Positions 1-9,028 of a DNA stretch of 64,000 bases are shown here, piece after piece (position 1 is the first letter of the stretch; each line of letters begins with the position of its first letter). The stretch comes from Nostocales cyanobacterium HT-58-2 (GTDB lineage Bacteria > Cyanobacteriota > Cyanobacteriia > Cyanobacteriales > Nostocaceae). The DNA lies in assembly GCA_002163975.1 (NCBI GenBank), contig CP019636.1, positions 2,765,001 through 2,829,000 on the forward strand, in the 5' to 3' direction. The notes beneath the pieces were generated by a model, which worked only from the letters and a program-made list of their open reading frames with translations, was not told the origin of the DNA and did no database searches. The translations under genes and the position numbers were made by a program.

Positions 1-861
1 AAACTAGCTGCCAAATCTCATATTGAGCATCAGACAATTGTCAATATCTCAGACAAAGTAGCCTTCGGTGGTACCGAACTGGTGATTATCGGTGGACCTT
101 GCACCGTTGAAAGTGCCGAACAAATGGAAACAGTTGCCCAAAAGCTCTCCGCCGCACCTGTACAAGCTTTGCGTGGCGGTGTCTACAAGCCGCGTACTTC
201 TCCTTATGCGTTTCAGGGAATGGGAGAGGACGGACTGGAAATCTTGGCACAAGTGCGATCGCAATACAATATCCCAGTCGTCACCGAGGTGATGTCAATT
301 TCTCAAATAGAAGTCGTAGCTGCTCATGTTGATATGCTGCAAGTAGGTAGCCGCAATATGCAAAACTTTGACCTGCTGAAGGCTTTAGGACAAGCAGGTA
401 AGCCGATACTCCTCAAACGCGGTCTAGCAGCGACAATTGAAGAATTTGTGATGGCAGGCGAATATATCTTAAGTCATGGAAATCCTGATGTCGTGCTTTG
501 TGAACGGGGTATTCGCAGCTTCGATAACTACACTCGTAACGTACTTGACTTAGGAGCAGTGGCGGCTCTCAAGCAAATCACTCACCTACCTGTGATTGTA
601 GATCCTTCCCATGCAGTTGGTAAACGGGAACTTGTGGCACCTGTCACAAAGGCGGCTGTTGCTTGTGGGGCAGATGGGTTAATTATTGAGTGTCACCCAG
701 AACCAGAAAAATCAGTTTCTGACGCGCGTCAAGCACTGTCTTTAGAAGATATGGTGAATTTGGTTGATAGTTTAAGGCTTGTAGCAGCATCTGTTGGGCG
801 GACAATATCAGAAGAAGTGGGGGCGGGTTTCAAACCTGCCCCTATTTGTTGTGCAGCTTAA
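1..861 (+). CDS. aroF: 3-deoxy-7-phosphoheptulonate synthase (DAHP synthase), 5' end outside window
   Basis: Condenses phosphoenolpyruvate with erythrose 4-phosphate, the first step of the shikimate pathway to aromatic amino acids; cytoplasmic. The frame is open to the left edge, so the start lies outside and an internal GTG at 82 is not the start. Visible are the substrate-binding stretch GGVYKPRTSPYAFQG, CERGIRSFDNYTRN, the metal/phosphate region VIVDPSHAVGKRELV and IECHPEPEKS. These fit the short, Bacillus-like AroAI-beta type; the regulatory ferredoxin-like domain such proteins often have N-terminally would lie outside the window. The last residues (VGAGFKPAP) are encoded by an inserted inverted repeat rather than by the enzyme core. 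Family call is secure. Confidence 0.93.
   Translation, partial: KLAAKSHIEHQTIVNISDKVAFGGTELVIIGGPCTVESAEQMETVAQKLSAAPVQALRGGVYKPRTSPYAFQGMGEDGLEILAQVRSQYNIPVVTEVMSISQIEVVAAHVDMLQVGSRNMQNFDLLKALGQAGKPILLKRGLAATIEEFVMAGEYILSHGNPDVVLCERGIRSFDNYTRNVLDLGAVAALKQITHLPVIVDPSHAVGKRELVAPVTKAAVACGADGLIIECHPEPEKSVSDARQALSLEDMVNLVDSLRLVAASVGRTISEEVGAGFKPAPICCAA
820..842. repeat. Inverted repeat encoding the AroF C-terminal tail
   Basis: An 11-base arm (GGGGCGGGTTT, 820-830) faces CAAACCTGCCCC (831-842) with one G/A discrepancy, giving a compact hairpin that is translated as GAGFKPAP within the end of aroF. Peptides of this form recur in bacterial genomes where a palindromic repeat has entered the 3' end of genes. 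It could also serve as part of the transcript terminator. Confidence 0.6.
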
Positions 862-1077
862 GTGTTCTAGGGTTTTAGCTTTTTTTCAGGATTATTGGGA
901 GGTGTGTTAAGTCATTGGCATACCTCTTGAAAGGCGATCGCGCACAGCGATCGTCCATGTATGATACATCTAAGGAATTCACCAGAAAACTTAAATACCC
1001 CGATAATACATAGGTAGCTGAGAAAGAAAACCTGACTTGAGTAACAAGTCCTTCGAGCAGAGACAGGAGCAGCCACC

Positions 1078-3048
1078 ATGCCTGAGTTCGCCCGCAATAT
1101 GGCATTTATCGTTGGAATTAGCAATTACAGCAACGGGATTTCTCCCTTGCAAAATGCGGTGAACGATGCCAAAAAGCTTGTAAAGATTCTGCGCGAAAAG
1201 TATGAATACGAAGTGTGGGTGTGTTTGGATGAGATGGCAACTCTTACATCCCTTGAGCAACTGATCTGTGAGATTCTCCCTCAAGACGTTAACTCAGATG
1301 ACAGATTGCTATTTTACTTTGCTGGACATGGAATCGCCTTGAGTGGCGATGATAGCCCCCAAGGTTATTTAATCCCACAGGATGCCGTTGTGGGAGACAC
1401 CAACACCTACCTGCCAATGTCACGGGTACACGAATACCTGAGTCAATTACCCTGTCGTCATTTCCTGGGTATCCTCGACTGCTATTTTACAGAGGTGTTT
1501 GGCTCGTCTTCAACTCCAGATATCTTACCTGCGCCAGAGGTGATTTACCCAGAACGTTATGAGCAATTTCTCTCTGATGTTTGGATGAGGACTCCTACCG
1601 CTTCTGAGACAAAGGCTTTAGATGCTAACAATTTCAACAGTAATGGCGGTGAAATTACTGAACATTTACCGTTGGCTGCAGCGTTGTTTGAAATGCTACA
1701 AGATGGAGCCAACCTCGATTCTCCACAGACTCATGGTCAACAAGATGGAGATGGGGCAGTTATGGCTACTGAACTTTATATGTATTTATACGATAAGCAT
1801 AGCCCTACGCTAAAGCAAGCCACGCAGAGTGTCTCGTTGCAAGAGCGTCTCCGACAGGAGAAGAGAAGTTTAAAGTCTGTTTTCTTATCAGAGACGCTAT
1901 GCGATGGCGGAGCCTATCCGCAAGACTTACAAGATGCTACGCAAACGGCTTATCGCCCTAAGCTCAGCATTGCAACCAGTCATGGTACAAAGCGCCGTAC
2001 CCTTTGGGGTGATTGGGAACCCAGCGCTGACAACGGTGACGGTGCCAAAGTCATGGCTACCAAATATTGCTCAGGGAAAATTCTTGGTCAGTTGACTCTA
2101 AAAAAATATGGTAAAGGCGAGTACATCTTCTTTGCACCTAACCATCAAATGAATTTCCCCCTAACACCACCTTTGGATGAATCTCACAACAACTCTCCTC
2201 CAGACTTGCAGTCGTTTGAAGAAGAACATCAGCAAACACCAGTGAGTTTTGAGCAGCATAGTGTTCAGCAAAAACGCCGAAATACTGGTTTTGGTTTGCG
2301 CTGGATCATAACGATTTTGGCAATGTGGGGAGTGAGTATATTAGCTATCTACGCTCTGTTAAATCCAAGAGAAGCGCAAGTCGCTCAAACCCTGACTCCT
2401 GCTAGTACAGATCTCATTAAACAAAAAGGGAAGCAATCTCGTCCTAATGGTTCATATTCTCCCTCACCCGCTCAAATCATTGCTGAAGACTTTTACACAA
2501 GAGTGAGTTATGAGGCTGAAGCATCTCATCAATGGGAAATTATTAAGTCTTTCAATCAGATTGTGAACAAAGATCCCAATAATGCTGATGCTTATGTCAA
2601 TATAGGAGTCGCTTATTATAGACAAGGTCAATACAAGCAAGCCATTCCTAATTTCAACCAAGCTCTTAGGATAGACCCCAAAAATGTCCATGCTTACATA
2701 AATAGAGGCATTGCTTACCATCGACTAGGTCAATACAACCAGACAGTTGCTGATTGCACTCAAGCTATCAAGATCAATCCTAAGAATGCCGATGCTTACA
2801 TTAGCAGAGGTATTGCTCATCGCTGGTTAGGCAACTATGAGCAAGCCATTGCCGATTTTAACCAAGCTATCAGCAACAATCCTGAGAATGCTGATGCTTA
2901 CTACGCTTGGGCTCTGACTAACGCTCAACGAAAGGATATACAGGCAGCGATTGAAAATTATCAAAAAGCTGCAAATCTTTATCAGAAACAAGGAAAGACC
3001 GATTTTTATCAGAGCGCACTCAACCGAATCCAGGAACTGAAGCAATAG
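1078..3048 (+). CDS. Caspase-like (peptidase C14) protein with membrane segment and C-terminal TPRs
   Basis: Predicted orthocaspase-type cysteine protease, 656 aa. The N-terminal p20-like domain (about residues 8-200) shows the His motif YFAGHG (His84) and the Cys motif ILDCYF (Cys135), so the catalytic dyad is intact. A linker carries a repeat-derived insertion (about 241-286, see separate entry). One transmembrane helix lies at about 407-428, and four TPR units follow from about 500 to 640 (pattern NADAY..G.AY...G.Y.QAI..F.QAI..NP). Topology implies membrane anchoring with TPRs as a protein-binding face. The start ATG at 1078 follows a purine-rich GACAGGAG leader. Orthocaspases are common in filamentous cyanobacteria and cleave after Arg/Lys; substrates here are unknown. 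Confidence 0.85.
   Translation: MPEFARNMAFIVGISNYSNGISPLQNAVNDAKKLVKILREKYEYEVWVCLDEMATLTSLEQLICEILPQDVNSDDRLLFYFAGHGIALSGDDSPQGYLIPQDAVVGDTNTYLPMSRVHEYLSQLPCRHFLGILDCYFTEVFGSSSTPDILPAPEVIYPERYEQFLSDVWMRTPTASETKALDANNFNSNGGEITEHLPLAAALFEMLQDGANLDSPQTHGQQDGDGAVMATELYMYLYDKHSPTLKQATQSVSLQERLRQEKRSLKSVFLSETLCDGGAYPQDLQDATQTAYRPKLSIATSHGTKRRTLWGDWEPSADNGDGAKVMATKYCSGKILGQLTLKKYGKGEYIFFAPNHQMNFPLTPPLDESHNNSPPDLQSFEEEHQQTPVSFEQHSVQQKRRNTGFGLRWIITILAMWGVSILAIYALLNPREAQVAQTLTPASTDLIKQKGKQSRPNGSYSPSPAQIIAEDFYTRVSYEAEASHQWEIIKSFNQIVNKDPNNADAYVNIGVAYYRQGQYKQAIPNFNQALRIDPKNVHAYINRGIAYHRLGQYNQTVADCTQAIKINPKNADAYISRGIAHRWLGNYEQAIADFNQAISNNPENADAYYAWALTNAQRKDIQAAIENYQKAANLYQKQGKTDFYQSALNRIQELKQ
1801..1935 (+). 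repeat. Small dispersed repeat inserted in frame in the caspase-like gene
   Basis: This stretch contains GCGTCTCCGACAGGAGAAGA and GAGACGCTATGCGATGGCGG, which match the style of the small dispersed repeats (GCGTCTCC...GAGACGC arms) common in Nostocales intergenic DNA. Here it is translated without a stop as a Gln/Arg/Ser-rich linker of about 45 residues between the protease domain and the membrane helix. The call rests on motif resemblance; a genome search for further copies would confirm it. Confidence 0.5.
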
Positions 3049-3184
3049 TAGTCTGTTTATTTTTAATTTTGGGATAGAAAAACAATGAATGCTTATTTTC
3101 TATCCTGATAATTTTGTGGATGGTATAAATACCGCTGTAATCTAAGAAACTAAAACGCTTTGTCCTTTATATTTCCCCATTGAG

Positions 3185-3577
3185 ATGACTAAACTGATTG
3201 AATACGAAGAAGCCAGTGACGAAGTCCGTCTTGTCTATGACGATATCCGCGCCACTCGTCAGACTGAATACATCAACAATTTCTGGAAAAGTATAGCCAA
3301 TCATCCCCCGACTCTACGGAGAACATGGGAGGCTGTGAAAGAAGTGATGACTAGCCCAGGCGAACTCGATCCGTTAGTGCGCGAGCTAATTTACATTGCT
3401 GTCAGTGTAACCAATGGCTGCGAGTACTGTATTGCCTCGCATACAGCAGCTGCACGTGCAAAAGGCATGAACGATGTTATGTTCGGCGAATTGATGGGAA
3501 TTATTGCTATGGCGAACACAACCAATCGCCTTGCTAACGGCTACCAAATTCCTGTGGATGAACAATTCAAAACTTAG
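3185..3577 (+). CDS. Carboxymuconolactone decarboxylase / AhpD-like protein
   Basis: A 130-aa single-domain helical protein of the alkylhydroperoxidase AhpD-like family. The redox motif C-E-Y-C-x3-H is present (Cys79, Cys82, His86), which in AhpD relays electrons and acts as proton-relay/peroxidase centre. N-terminal segment EYEEASDEVRLVYDDI resembles the peroxidase-related branch of the family. It stands alone, 136 bp after the caspase-like gene. Likely role is peroxide or small-molecule redox chemistry in the cytoplasm; the substrate cannot be read from sequence. Confidence 0.85.
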   Translation: MTKLIEYEEASDEVRLVYDDIRATRQTEYINNFWKSIANHPPTLRRTWEAVKEVMTSPGELDPLVRELIYIAVSVTNGCEYCIASHTAAARAKGMNDVMFGELMGIIAMANTTNRLANGYQIPVDEQFKT

Positions 3578-3769
3578 AAACTTATCCTGACTTCCATGCT
3601 GTTTTGGTCATGGAATACTTCTTAACAGTTGTACTTACTTTAATTTTGAGGAATTCTTGTTAAGAATTGCAACAAAAGTATCAGTTCTAAGTAAAAGGGA
3701 AAAGGCATAAAGCAAAAGGATTTACTTTTCCTTTTTTCTTTTTCCTTTTCCTTGCTTTACACCTGATGC

Positions 3770-3976
3770 TTATTTAATATTAGCTTTAGCATCCCTCACT
3801 GCGGCAACGAAAAATAATCCTGTTAGCGGAATGCTTAGTGCCAGAATAATCGCTGTTGTTTGAGTACCCAAGTCGGGTTGTCCAGAAGAAAGTTCAAAAA
3901 TTGAACCGACCGCCGCGATCGCTGCAATACAAGAACAAGCCAGAAATAAACCGCTTTTTGGAGTAATAGTATTCAC
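3770..3976 (-). CDS. Small two-helix membrane protein, unknown function
   Basis: 68 aa with two hydrophobic segments (about 9-28 and 40-60) separated by a short polar loop (SSGQPDLGTQ), predicting a hairpin in the membrane. It lies 12 bp downstream of def on the same strand, so it is probably co-transcribed with it. No catalytic motif is visible. I recognise no family; the composition and clean hydropathy make it credible as a real gene. Confidence 0.6.
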   Translation of the reverse strand: MNTITPKSGLFLACSCIAAIAAVGSIFELSSGQPDLGTQTTAIILALSIPLTGLFFVAAVRDAKANIK

Positions 3977-3988
3977 TACCCGATCACC

Positions 3989-4567
3989 CTATGCTACTGG
4001 TTTGACAGCCTGATGTGAAAAGCCGTGTTTAGATAACTCTTGTGCCAAAACCAAAGAGTTTTCTACACGATCTACAAATACCACACCGTTGAGGTGATCC
4101 ATCTCGTGTTGAATGCAGCGTCCGAGTAAATCTCCTGCTTTTAACGTCCGGGGACGTCCATGTTCGTCTTTATAAGAAATTTCTACAACTTGTGGACGCT
4201 TCACATCCATGTAAACTCCTGGAATGCTCAAACATCCTTCTTGCGCCACGCAGATTTCACGGCTCACTTGTTTGATAGTCGGGTTGATTAAAACGAGTGG
4301 AGGGTTCGCTGGGTTGTCCGGCTCGCAGTCAATGACAATGAGTTGTTTGTTAATTCCCACTTGGGGGGCAGCCAATCCAATACCATCTTTACTGTACATG
4401 GTTTGCAGCATTTCGCGTACCAGTCGGCGAATTTCTTCGTCCACTTTAGATACGCGCTTCGTTCCTTGACGAAGAACGCGATCGCCCAGGTAATGAAGGT
4501 CTAAAGGCGGATTTTGTAACTTTTTCTTCTCAACCGCGATTTCTATCGGCATGATCCTGTCACTCAC
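3989..4567 (-). CDS. def: Peptide deformylase
   Basis: Removes the formyl group from the initiator Met of nascent proteins. All three family motifs are present: GIGLAAPQVG (63-72), EGCLSIP with metal ligand Cys112, and QHEMDHLNG with ligands His154 and His158 and catalytic Glu155. Length (192 aa) is normal. The longest frame begins at a GTG (4567); an ATG at 4552 would give a protein starting MPIEIAVEKKK and is an equally good start. The C-terminal extension after the last helix is short. Housekeeping enzyme, family call certain. Confidence 0.95.
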   Translation of the reverse strand: MSDRIMPIEIAVEKKKLQNPPLDLHYLGDRVLRQGTKRVSKVDEEIRRLVREMLQTMYSKDGIGLAAPQVGINKQLIVIDCEPDNPANPPLVLINPTIKQVSREICVAQEGCLSIPGVYMDVKRPQVVEISYKDEHGRPRTLKAGDLLGRCIQHEMDHLNGVVFVDRVENSLVLAQELSKHGFSHQAVKPVA

Positions 4568-4745
4568 TCTTGCGCGCTAGGTCTTATATAGTCTAAGTTC
4601 CTTAATCTTAACAATTTCAGTTCCTGAACTGGACTGAGTAAAACCCGCCATCTGCAAATGAAAAAGCCGTCACCCCTCCGGGGAATTCAAAATTATCAAT
4701 TCAAAATTCAAAATTACTTTTTGAATTTATCAGAAATTTGGGTCT

Positions 4746-5078
4746 AAAACCTCGCCCTTTTAGGGCGACTTTTATGAGACAATGTGGATAGGTTGCTGAC
4801 CGTGAGAACGATGAGGAAACAGGTTTAACGTCCTACTCCGTGCTCTCAAAATTCCTAACAGTCAATGGCGCACAAATAAGTCCAAACTCCAAGGACGCGA
4901 AAAAAATCAAATAGGGTAGGGCATACCCGAATCTACGCTTGGGGAGTAGTGCATAAGTGGGGCATATTGAGAGGTATGTTTCGGACTAGATATGAGCGTG
5001 TAAGACCAAAACTGAGTTGACTTGGTGGAGGCAGTGTTCAGCCCAAGAATCACCGCACTTATAGGGCGGTGAGTGTCT
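4746..5078 (+). mobile_element. IS200/IS605-type remnant without transposase gene (within the 4568-5190 gap)
   Basis: The 623-bp gap between def and the DUF3598 gene holds no ORF. Its left part has a hairpin (CTCGCCC..GGGCGA, 4751-4768) followed by TTTTATGAGACAATG, and its right part ends in CACCGC (5051-5056) pairing with GCGGTG (5066-5071) followed by AGTGTC. Hairpin ends with a trailing GAGTGTC are typical of cyanobacterial tnpB-carrying IS200/IS605 elements, where the right end also supplies the omega-RNA scaffold. The interior shares the GATGAGGAAACAGGTTT-like block with the remnant at 36867-37150. I infer an internally deleted element. Repeated AATTCAAAATT words precede it. Confidence 0.45.
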
Positions 5079-5190
5079 AAATTCTAAACTTTAAATGCTT
5101 GAGCAGCGAGAGTCAAGAATTATGACTTATCAATGACAGAAGAAAATTTGCATCTCATAATTTATAATTCATAACCCAAAATTTGTAACT

Positions 5191-6012
5191 ATGCGATCGC
5201 AATGGGAAGCTTTGCTGAAAAATCTTGGTGCATGGCAAGGTTCATTCACCCGTATGTCACCTCAAGGTAAAATTCTCGAAGATGTTCCCAGCGTCGTTTC
5301 TCTAGAAGGGTTGAACAACAACCAAACAATCCGCCAAACTATCGACCTGGCAGGAAATAAAAAAGTTTTGGAATATTCTTCATTGGGGCGAGGTGTGCTG
5401 TTTTTTGAAAATGGGGCGTTTTCTCAAGGTTCCATCCAGCTAGGACCATTTTCCGAATTTGGGGCAGAACTCGGTTTAATTCACGAAAATTGGCGCTTAC
5501 GCCTCGTTCAGTTATTTGACAAAAACCTCCAGCTAGACAAACTCACCCTGATTCGAGAACATCTGGCGGGAACTCAACCAGCACAACGTCCACCTTTAAA
5601 AGTCGATGACCTTCTGGGAGAATGGCAGGGTGAAGCGGTGACTATATATCCAGACTGGCGTCCTCCCCAGAGTAGCTCCACGCTGATGCAATTAAAACTG
5701 GATGACACGGGTCGATTAACGCAAAGCTTAACCTTTGGCGATCATCGCACAATAACCTCAACTGCTACCGTCAAAGACTCTATCATCTACTTTGACCAAA
5801 ATCCGCATAAGCAAGTGCAAGTATTACTCCTACCCGATGGCGCTTCTGCCACTTCACAACTCAAACTGCAATTACGTCAACCACTTTTTCTTGAGGTTGG
5901 TTGGCTCATCCAACCAGACTTACGCCAGCGCATGATTCGCAGCTATGACGACAAAGGCGAGTGGGTGAGCCTGACGTTGGTGACAGAACGTCGAGTTCAG
6001 TCTTTTCAGTAG
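5191..6012 (+). CDS. DUF3598 family protein (lipocalin-like barrel)
   Basis: 273 aa, matching the cyanobacterial DUF3598 family, whose known folds are calycin/lipocalin-like beta barrels. Two beta-rich modules are apparent: residues 1-125 (W-x-GSFTRMSP..., GAFSQGSIQLGPFSEFGAELG) and about 135-270 (DLLGEWQGEAVTIYPDWRPP...). The two modules begin similarly (LGAWQGSF and LLGEWQGEA), suggesting an internal duplication. No signal peptide or membrane segment, so probably cytoplasmic. Ligand and function are unknown. The ATG lies inside a HIP1-type GCGATCGC site. Confidence 0.7.
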   Translation: MRSQWEALLKNLGAWQGSFTRMSPQGKILEDVPSVVSLEGLNNNQTIRQTIDLAGNKKVLEYSSLGRGVLFFENGAFSQGSIQLGPFSEFGAELGLIHENWRLRLVQLFDKNLQLDKLTLIREHLAGTQPAQRPPLKVDDLLGEWQGEAVTIYPDWRPPQSSSTLMQLKLDDTGRLTQSLTFGDHRTITSTATVKDSIIYFDQNPHKQVQVLLLPDGASATSQLKLQLRQPLFLEVGWLIQPDLRQRMIRSYDDKGEWVSLTLVTERRVQSFQ

Positions 6013-6022
6013 ATTTCTGTTT

Positions 6023-6051
6023 GTAGGGGCACAATATGTTCGTGCCCTTAC
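6023..6051. terminator. Stem-loop between convergent genes
   Basis: GTAGGGGCAC (6023-6032) faces GTGCCCTTAC (6042-6051), a ten-base stem with one mismatch. It lies between the ends of the DUF3598 gene and the convergent pentapeptide gene, so it may terminate either transcript. The same palindrome type is a frequent cyanobacterial intergenic repeat. Confidence 0.4.
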
Positions 6052-6079
6052 ACTTTGTCGTGCATACAAAAAATAAACT

Positions 6080-7597
6080 CTACAATTTTGAATTTTGACT
6101 GAAGCGAAGGGATGAAGTTGAACTCATAAATTGAATAAATTCATCGTCTTTAAATGTCTCTTCCCAATTAGCGGGTAGGCGACAGGGATTAGGATTGTCT
6201 TTTGTGGGTACATACAAAAAGACATACTCACACTTGACTCCATCTAGTTTGGTTTCTGGTGTCATGCCCCAGTCTCCGATGTATGCGCTTGTAAGAATTG
6301 CGCCTCTAAAATCAGTTCTGTCTAATTGCGCTCTCGTGAGGTTGGTTCTGGAAAGATCTGCATCTTGCAAGTTAGAATCATTGAGCTTAGCTGCAATTAA
6401 GCTCGCATCTTTGATATTCGCTCCTTGCAAATTCATGCCTTGCAAGTTCCAGCCATCGAAATTTTTATTTTGTAAGTCTTTTGTTACTAGCAGTTGTTGT
6501 ATCTTTTCATCCTCAAGATAGGTTGTCCTGACGTCAGCCAGATTCAGCTTTGTCGCCTGAAACCAGCAGGTGCGTGTCAGGATAGATTTTTTGAAATTGG
6601 TGTTTTTCAGTCTTGCCTGTGTAAAGTCGGCATCAGTCAAATCACTTCCTTGAAAACTGGTGCCGCATTTTGTCACCAAGTGAAAAGCAACATTGTGAAC
6701 CCAGCTTTGCTTCTCATCTTCATAGAAGGCGCGGCAACCAATTTCAGCAGACAAGATTATTATTAACACTCCCACTGTCACCGCTAGTGCTCCTGCCAGT
6801 ACACCACCTGTTTTTGCTGCACCGACGACAACAGCCCCTGCAACAGCCCCTGCGACTGAAACAGTCGCTGCTATTGCAAATAACCCTGCAACAGCCCCTG
6901 ACACAACTGCTGCCCCAGCTATAACCACGAGCCCTGTCGCAGCCACAACCACCGCTACAACCCCTGTGACCACTACGATCGCGATTGCTGTCAATTCCAT
7001 AACTCGTGTCTCAGTGCCTGTCCCAACCCATGCGACTGCCACAATCCCAGCCCATATCACTGCTGCTACTCCAGCGCCCATAACTGCCACTGCCAAAAAC
7101 CCACAGGCTGCTGCCACTCCTCGGTGCAGGCTGATTAGGAAAAATAGTAACAAGACTATTAAACTAATTAAACCAACATAAATATTTGCGCGGTTACCGT
7201 TCACTAGAATGAATCCCAACAGAGAACCACCGATCGCCGATAACAATCCTGATAATGCTGACAGCAATAATGCAGATATTAGTATGGCGATCGCCCAACG
7301 GCGTTTTAGTCCGGCTCTGGCATGGCTGAAGTTTGCTCCTCTGAGGATGGCACCTGTGAAGTCAGTCCCTCGGATATCGCAATAGGAGAAGTCTGCACCT
7401 GTTAAGTCTTGTCCTTTGAAGGATTTGCCTCTGAGCTTGGCACGGCTGTAGTTTTGAGTCACGTTCAATGACAATAGATTTGGGGTACTTTTAACTACAA
7501 GGTGTAGGATATCAGTTTTTGGGAGTTTTAGATATCTGTCAAGTGTCTTAATATTTTGATTGACACGTAAAAATGACGACAACTTGAGCACTACCAA
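6080..7597 (-). CDS. Pentapeptide-repeat membrane protein (repeats flanking a hydrophobic core)
   Basis: 505 aa. A short pentapeptide block at about residues 55-90 (LRGKSF KGQDL TGADF SYCDI RGTDF TGAIL RGANF) is followed by a long Ala/Val/Gly-rich hydrophobic region (about 97-290, several membrane helices) and then a second pentapeptide block (about 315-460; DLTDADFTQARLKNTNF, NLQGANIKDASLIAAKL). The right-handed quadrilateral helix formed by such repeats is a binding scaffold; no enzymatic motif is seen. Split repeat blocks around a membrane domain are unusual. The central part is compositionally extreme (GVVAVVVAA type), so exact helix number is uncertain. Confidence 0.75.
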   Translation of the reverse strand: MVVLKLSSFLRVNQNIKTLDRYLKLPKTDILHLVVKSTPNLLSLNVTQNYSRAKLRGKSFKGQDLTGADFSYCDIRGTDFTGAILRGANFSHARAGLKRRWAIAILISALLLSALSGLLSAIGGSLLGFILVNGNRANIYVGLISLIVLLLFFLISLHRGVAAACGFLAVAVMGAGVAAVIWAGIVAVAWVGTGTETRVMELTAIAIVVVTGVVAVVVAATGLVVIAGAAVVSGAVAGLFAIAATVSVAGAVAGAVVVGAAKTGGVLAGALAVTVGVLIIILSAEIGCRAFYEDEKQSWVHNVAFHLVTKCGTSFQGSDLTDADFTQARLKNTNFKKSILTRTCWFQATKLNLADVRTTYLEDEKIQQLLVTKDLQNKNFDGWNLQGMNLQGANIKDASLIAAKLNDSNLQDADLSRTNLTRAQLDRTDFRGAILTSAYIGDWGMTPETKLDGVKCEYVFLYVPTKDNPNPCRLPANWEETFKDDEFIQFMSSTSSLRFSQNSKL

Positions 7598-7682
7598 AAT
7601 TTTTGCAACAGAATCGTTATTTTTACGCGGCTCCTTAGCAATACTATTTATATGAGCTCACCTTACAAAGGAGGTGTTGAGT

Positions 7683-8315
7683 ATGCCAACGTTGAGTATG
7701 CCAACGCCGATAGTTGCAGCAATTATTGGGGCAGTTGTCGCCGCAATTGGCTGGGTAGTAGCAAATAATTTTGCGAGGTCCAGGGATATTGAATCCCGCC
7801 AATCACAGGCACATCTTCGTTATTTGGAACGTCAAATAGAGGAGTTGTATGGACCTCTCGAAGGTTTGCTTAGCTATGCTAGTACAATTTATGAACTTGA
7901 ACAAACTCGTAAACAGTATAGACCAGCAGAGCAAGCAAACCGTGATTCAGACGTTATCCGCTACTTCATTGAACAGCATTACATTCCTATAAATCAGCAG
8001 ATTGTCACGCTGCTCCGAACCAAGGCTCATCTCATGGTTAACAGTCAAACTCCAGAATCTTTTAAACGGTTCTTGGCGTATGCGGCAAAGCTGGAATGCA
8101 CGCATAATCTTTGGCGTCATACAGAGTTACATTCGTTTTTTATCCCTGGTTATGAATATCCTGCAAACTTCGATGAAGAAGTAAAGGCGACGTTGCATAA
8201 ACTGAGAGAAAATCACACTCGTCTCATCCGTAATGTGATAGGACGTGATGACATTAATGTAAAGCATATAAAGCGGAAAATTTGGTCAATTCCTCTAATT
8301 TTTCGCCATGCATAA
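7683..8315 (+). CDS. Membrane-anchored protein of unknown function
   Basis: About 210 aa with one N-terminal helix (IVAAIIGAVVAAIGWVVA) followed by a soluble, helix-rich region (QSQAHLRYLERQIEELYGPLEGLLSYAS), a type common for bacterial cytosol-facing proteins with a single anchor. Start chosen at ATG 7683 because AAAGGAGG (7667-7674) lies 8 bp before it; GTG 7674 overlaps that ribosome site. The first 30 bases contain a duplicated TTGAGTATGCCAACG, giving two in-frame ATGs (7683, 7698). Divergent from the pentapeptide gene. Family not recognised. Confidence 0.65.
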   Translation: MPTLSMPTPIVAAIIGAVVAAIGWVVANNFARSRDIESRQSQAHLRYLERQIEELYGPLEGLLSYASTIYELEQTRKQYRPAEQANRDSDVIRYFIEQHYIPINQQIVTLLRTKAHLMVNSQTPESFKRFLAYAAKLECTHNLWRHTELHSFFIPGYEYPANFDEEVKATLHKLRENHTRLIRNVIGRDDINVKHIKRKIWSIPLIFRHA

Positions 8316-8362
8316 AGGGTCAAAAGTGAACAGACGTGTCCGAAAACTCACAGCACAGTTAG

Positions 8363-8938
8363 CTAAAGGAGAGAACACGAACGTTGCAAAGCTTTATCAA
8401 GTAAATCTTGGTATTTCTCATCACTGACACGATAAGCACCAAACCTTTTCAAATGGGGGTTCATCATTTGGGCATCAAACATCACAAATTGCTTTTCCCG
8501 CAATCTTTCCACCAACTTCACCATAGCCACTTTTGAGCCATCAGGGATGCGGTAAAACATAGATTCTCCAATAAAAGCACCGCCAATGACAATTCCTAAA
8601 ATGCCCCCAGCCAGTTCATCCCCTTGCCAGGTTTCAAAACTATACGCCCAACCTGTCTGGTAAAGTTGCCAATAAACCTCTTTTAACTCTGATGAAATCC
8701 AAGTCAGTTCTCGGTTAGCACATCCAGCAACGACAGCTTTAAAATCACGGTTAATCGCAACGGTAAAACGTTCCTGATTCAGGACACGCTGCAAGGACTT
8801 GGGATAACGAAATCTTTCATCTAAAGGAACCAGAGTGCGATCGCGACTTCCATACCAGCCCAAGCCATGATTCTCATCAGCCATGAGAAAATAGCCTTGG
8901 GCATAGCCTTGAATAATAGCGGCGATATCATATTGCAT
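8363..8938 (-). CDS. aat: Leucyl/phenylalanyl-tRNA-protein transferase
   Basis: Transfers Leu or Phe from tRNA to N-terminal Arg/Lys of proteins, marking them for ClpS/ClpP degradation (N-degron pathway). Recognisable Aat landmarks are [23 protein letters not shown], the central [20 protein letters not shown] and [21 protein letters not shown] place the start at ATG 8938 ([15 protein letters not shown]), which gives the usual cyanobacterial length of about 191 aa; the longer reading to 8977 adds an unconserved hydrophobic tail. It is divergent from the next gene across a 90-bp promoter region. Confidence 0.9.
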   Translation of the reverse strand: MQYDIAAIIQGYAQGYFLMADENHGLGWYGSRDRTLVPLDERFRYPKSLQRVLNQERFTVAINRDFKAVVAGCANRELTWISSELKEVYWQLYQTGWAYSFETWQGDELAGGILGIVIGGAFIGESMFYRIPDGSKVAMVKLVERLREKQFVMFDAQMMNPHLKRFGAYRVSDEKYQDLLDKALQRSCSLL

Positions 8939-9028
8939 AAAAATAAGCAAAAAATATAGTTTGCAGTCAGGGTTCAAGCGCCTACTACGAACTCATTTTG
9001 AGGTCTTTACTATAAAAACAAAAGAAAA

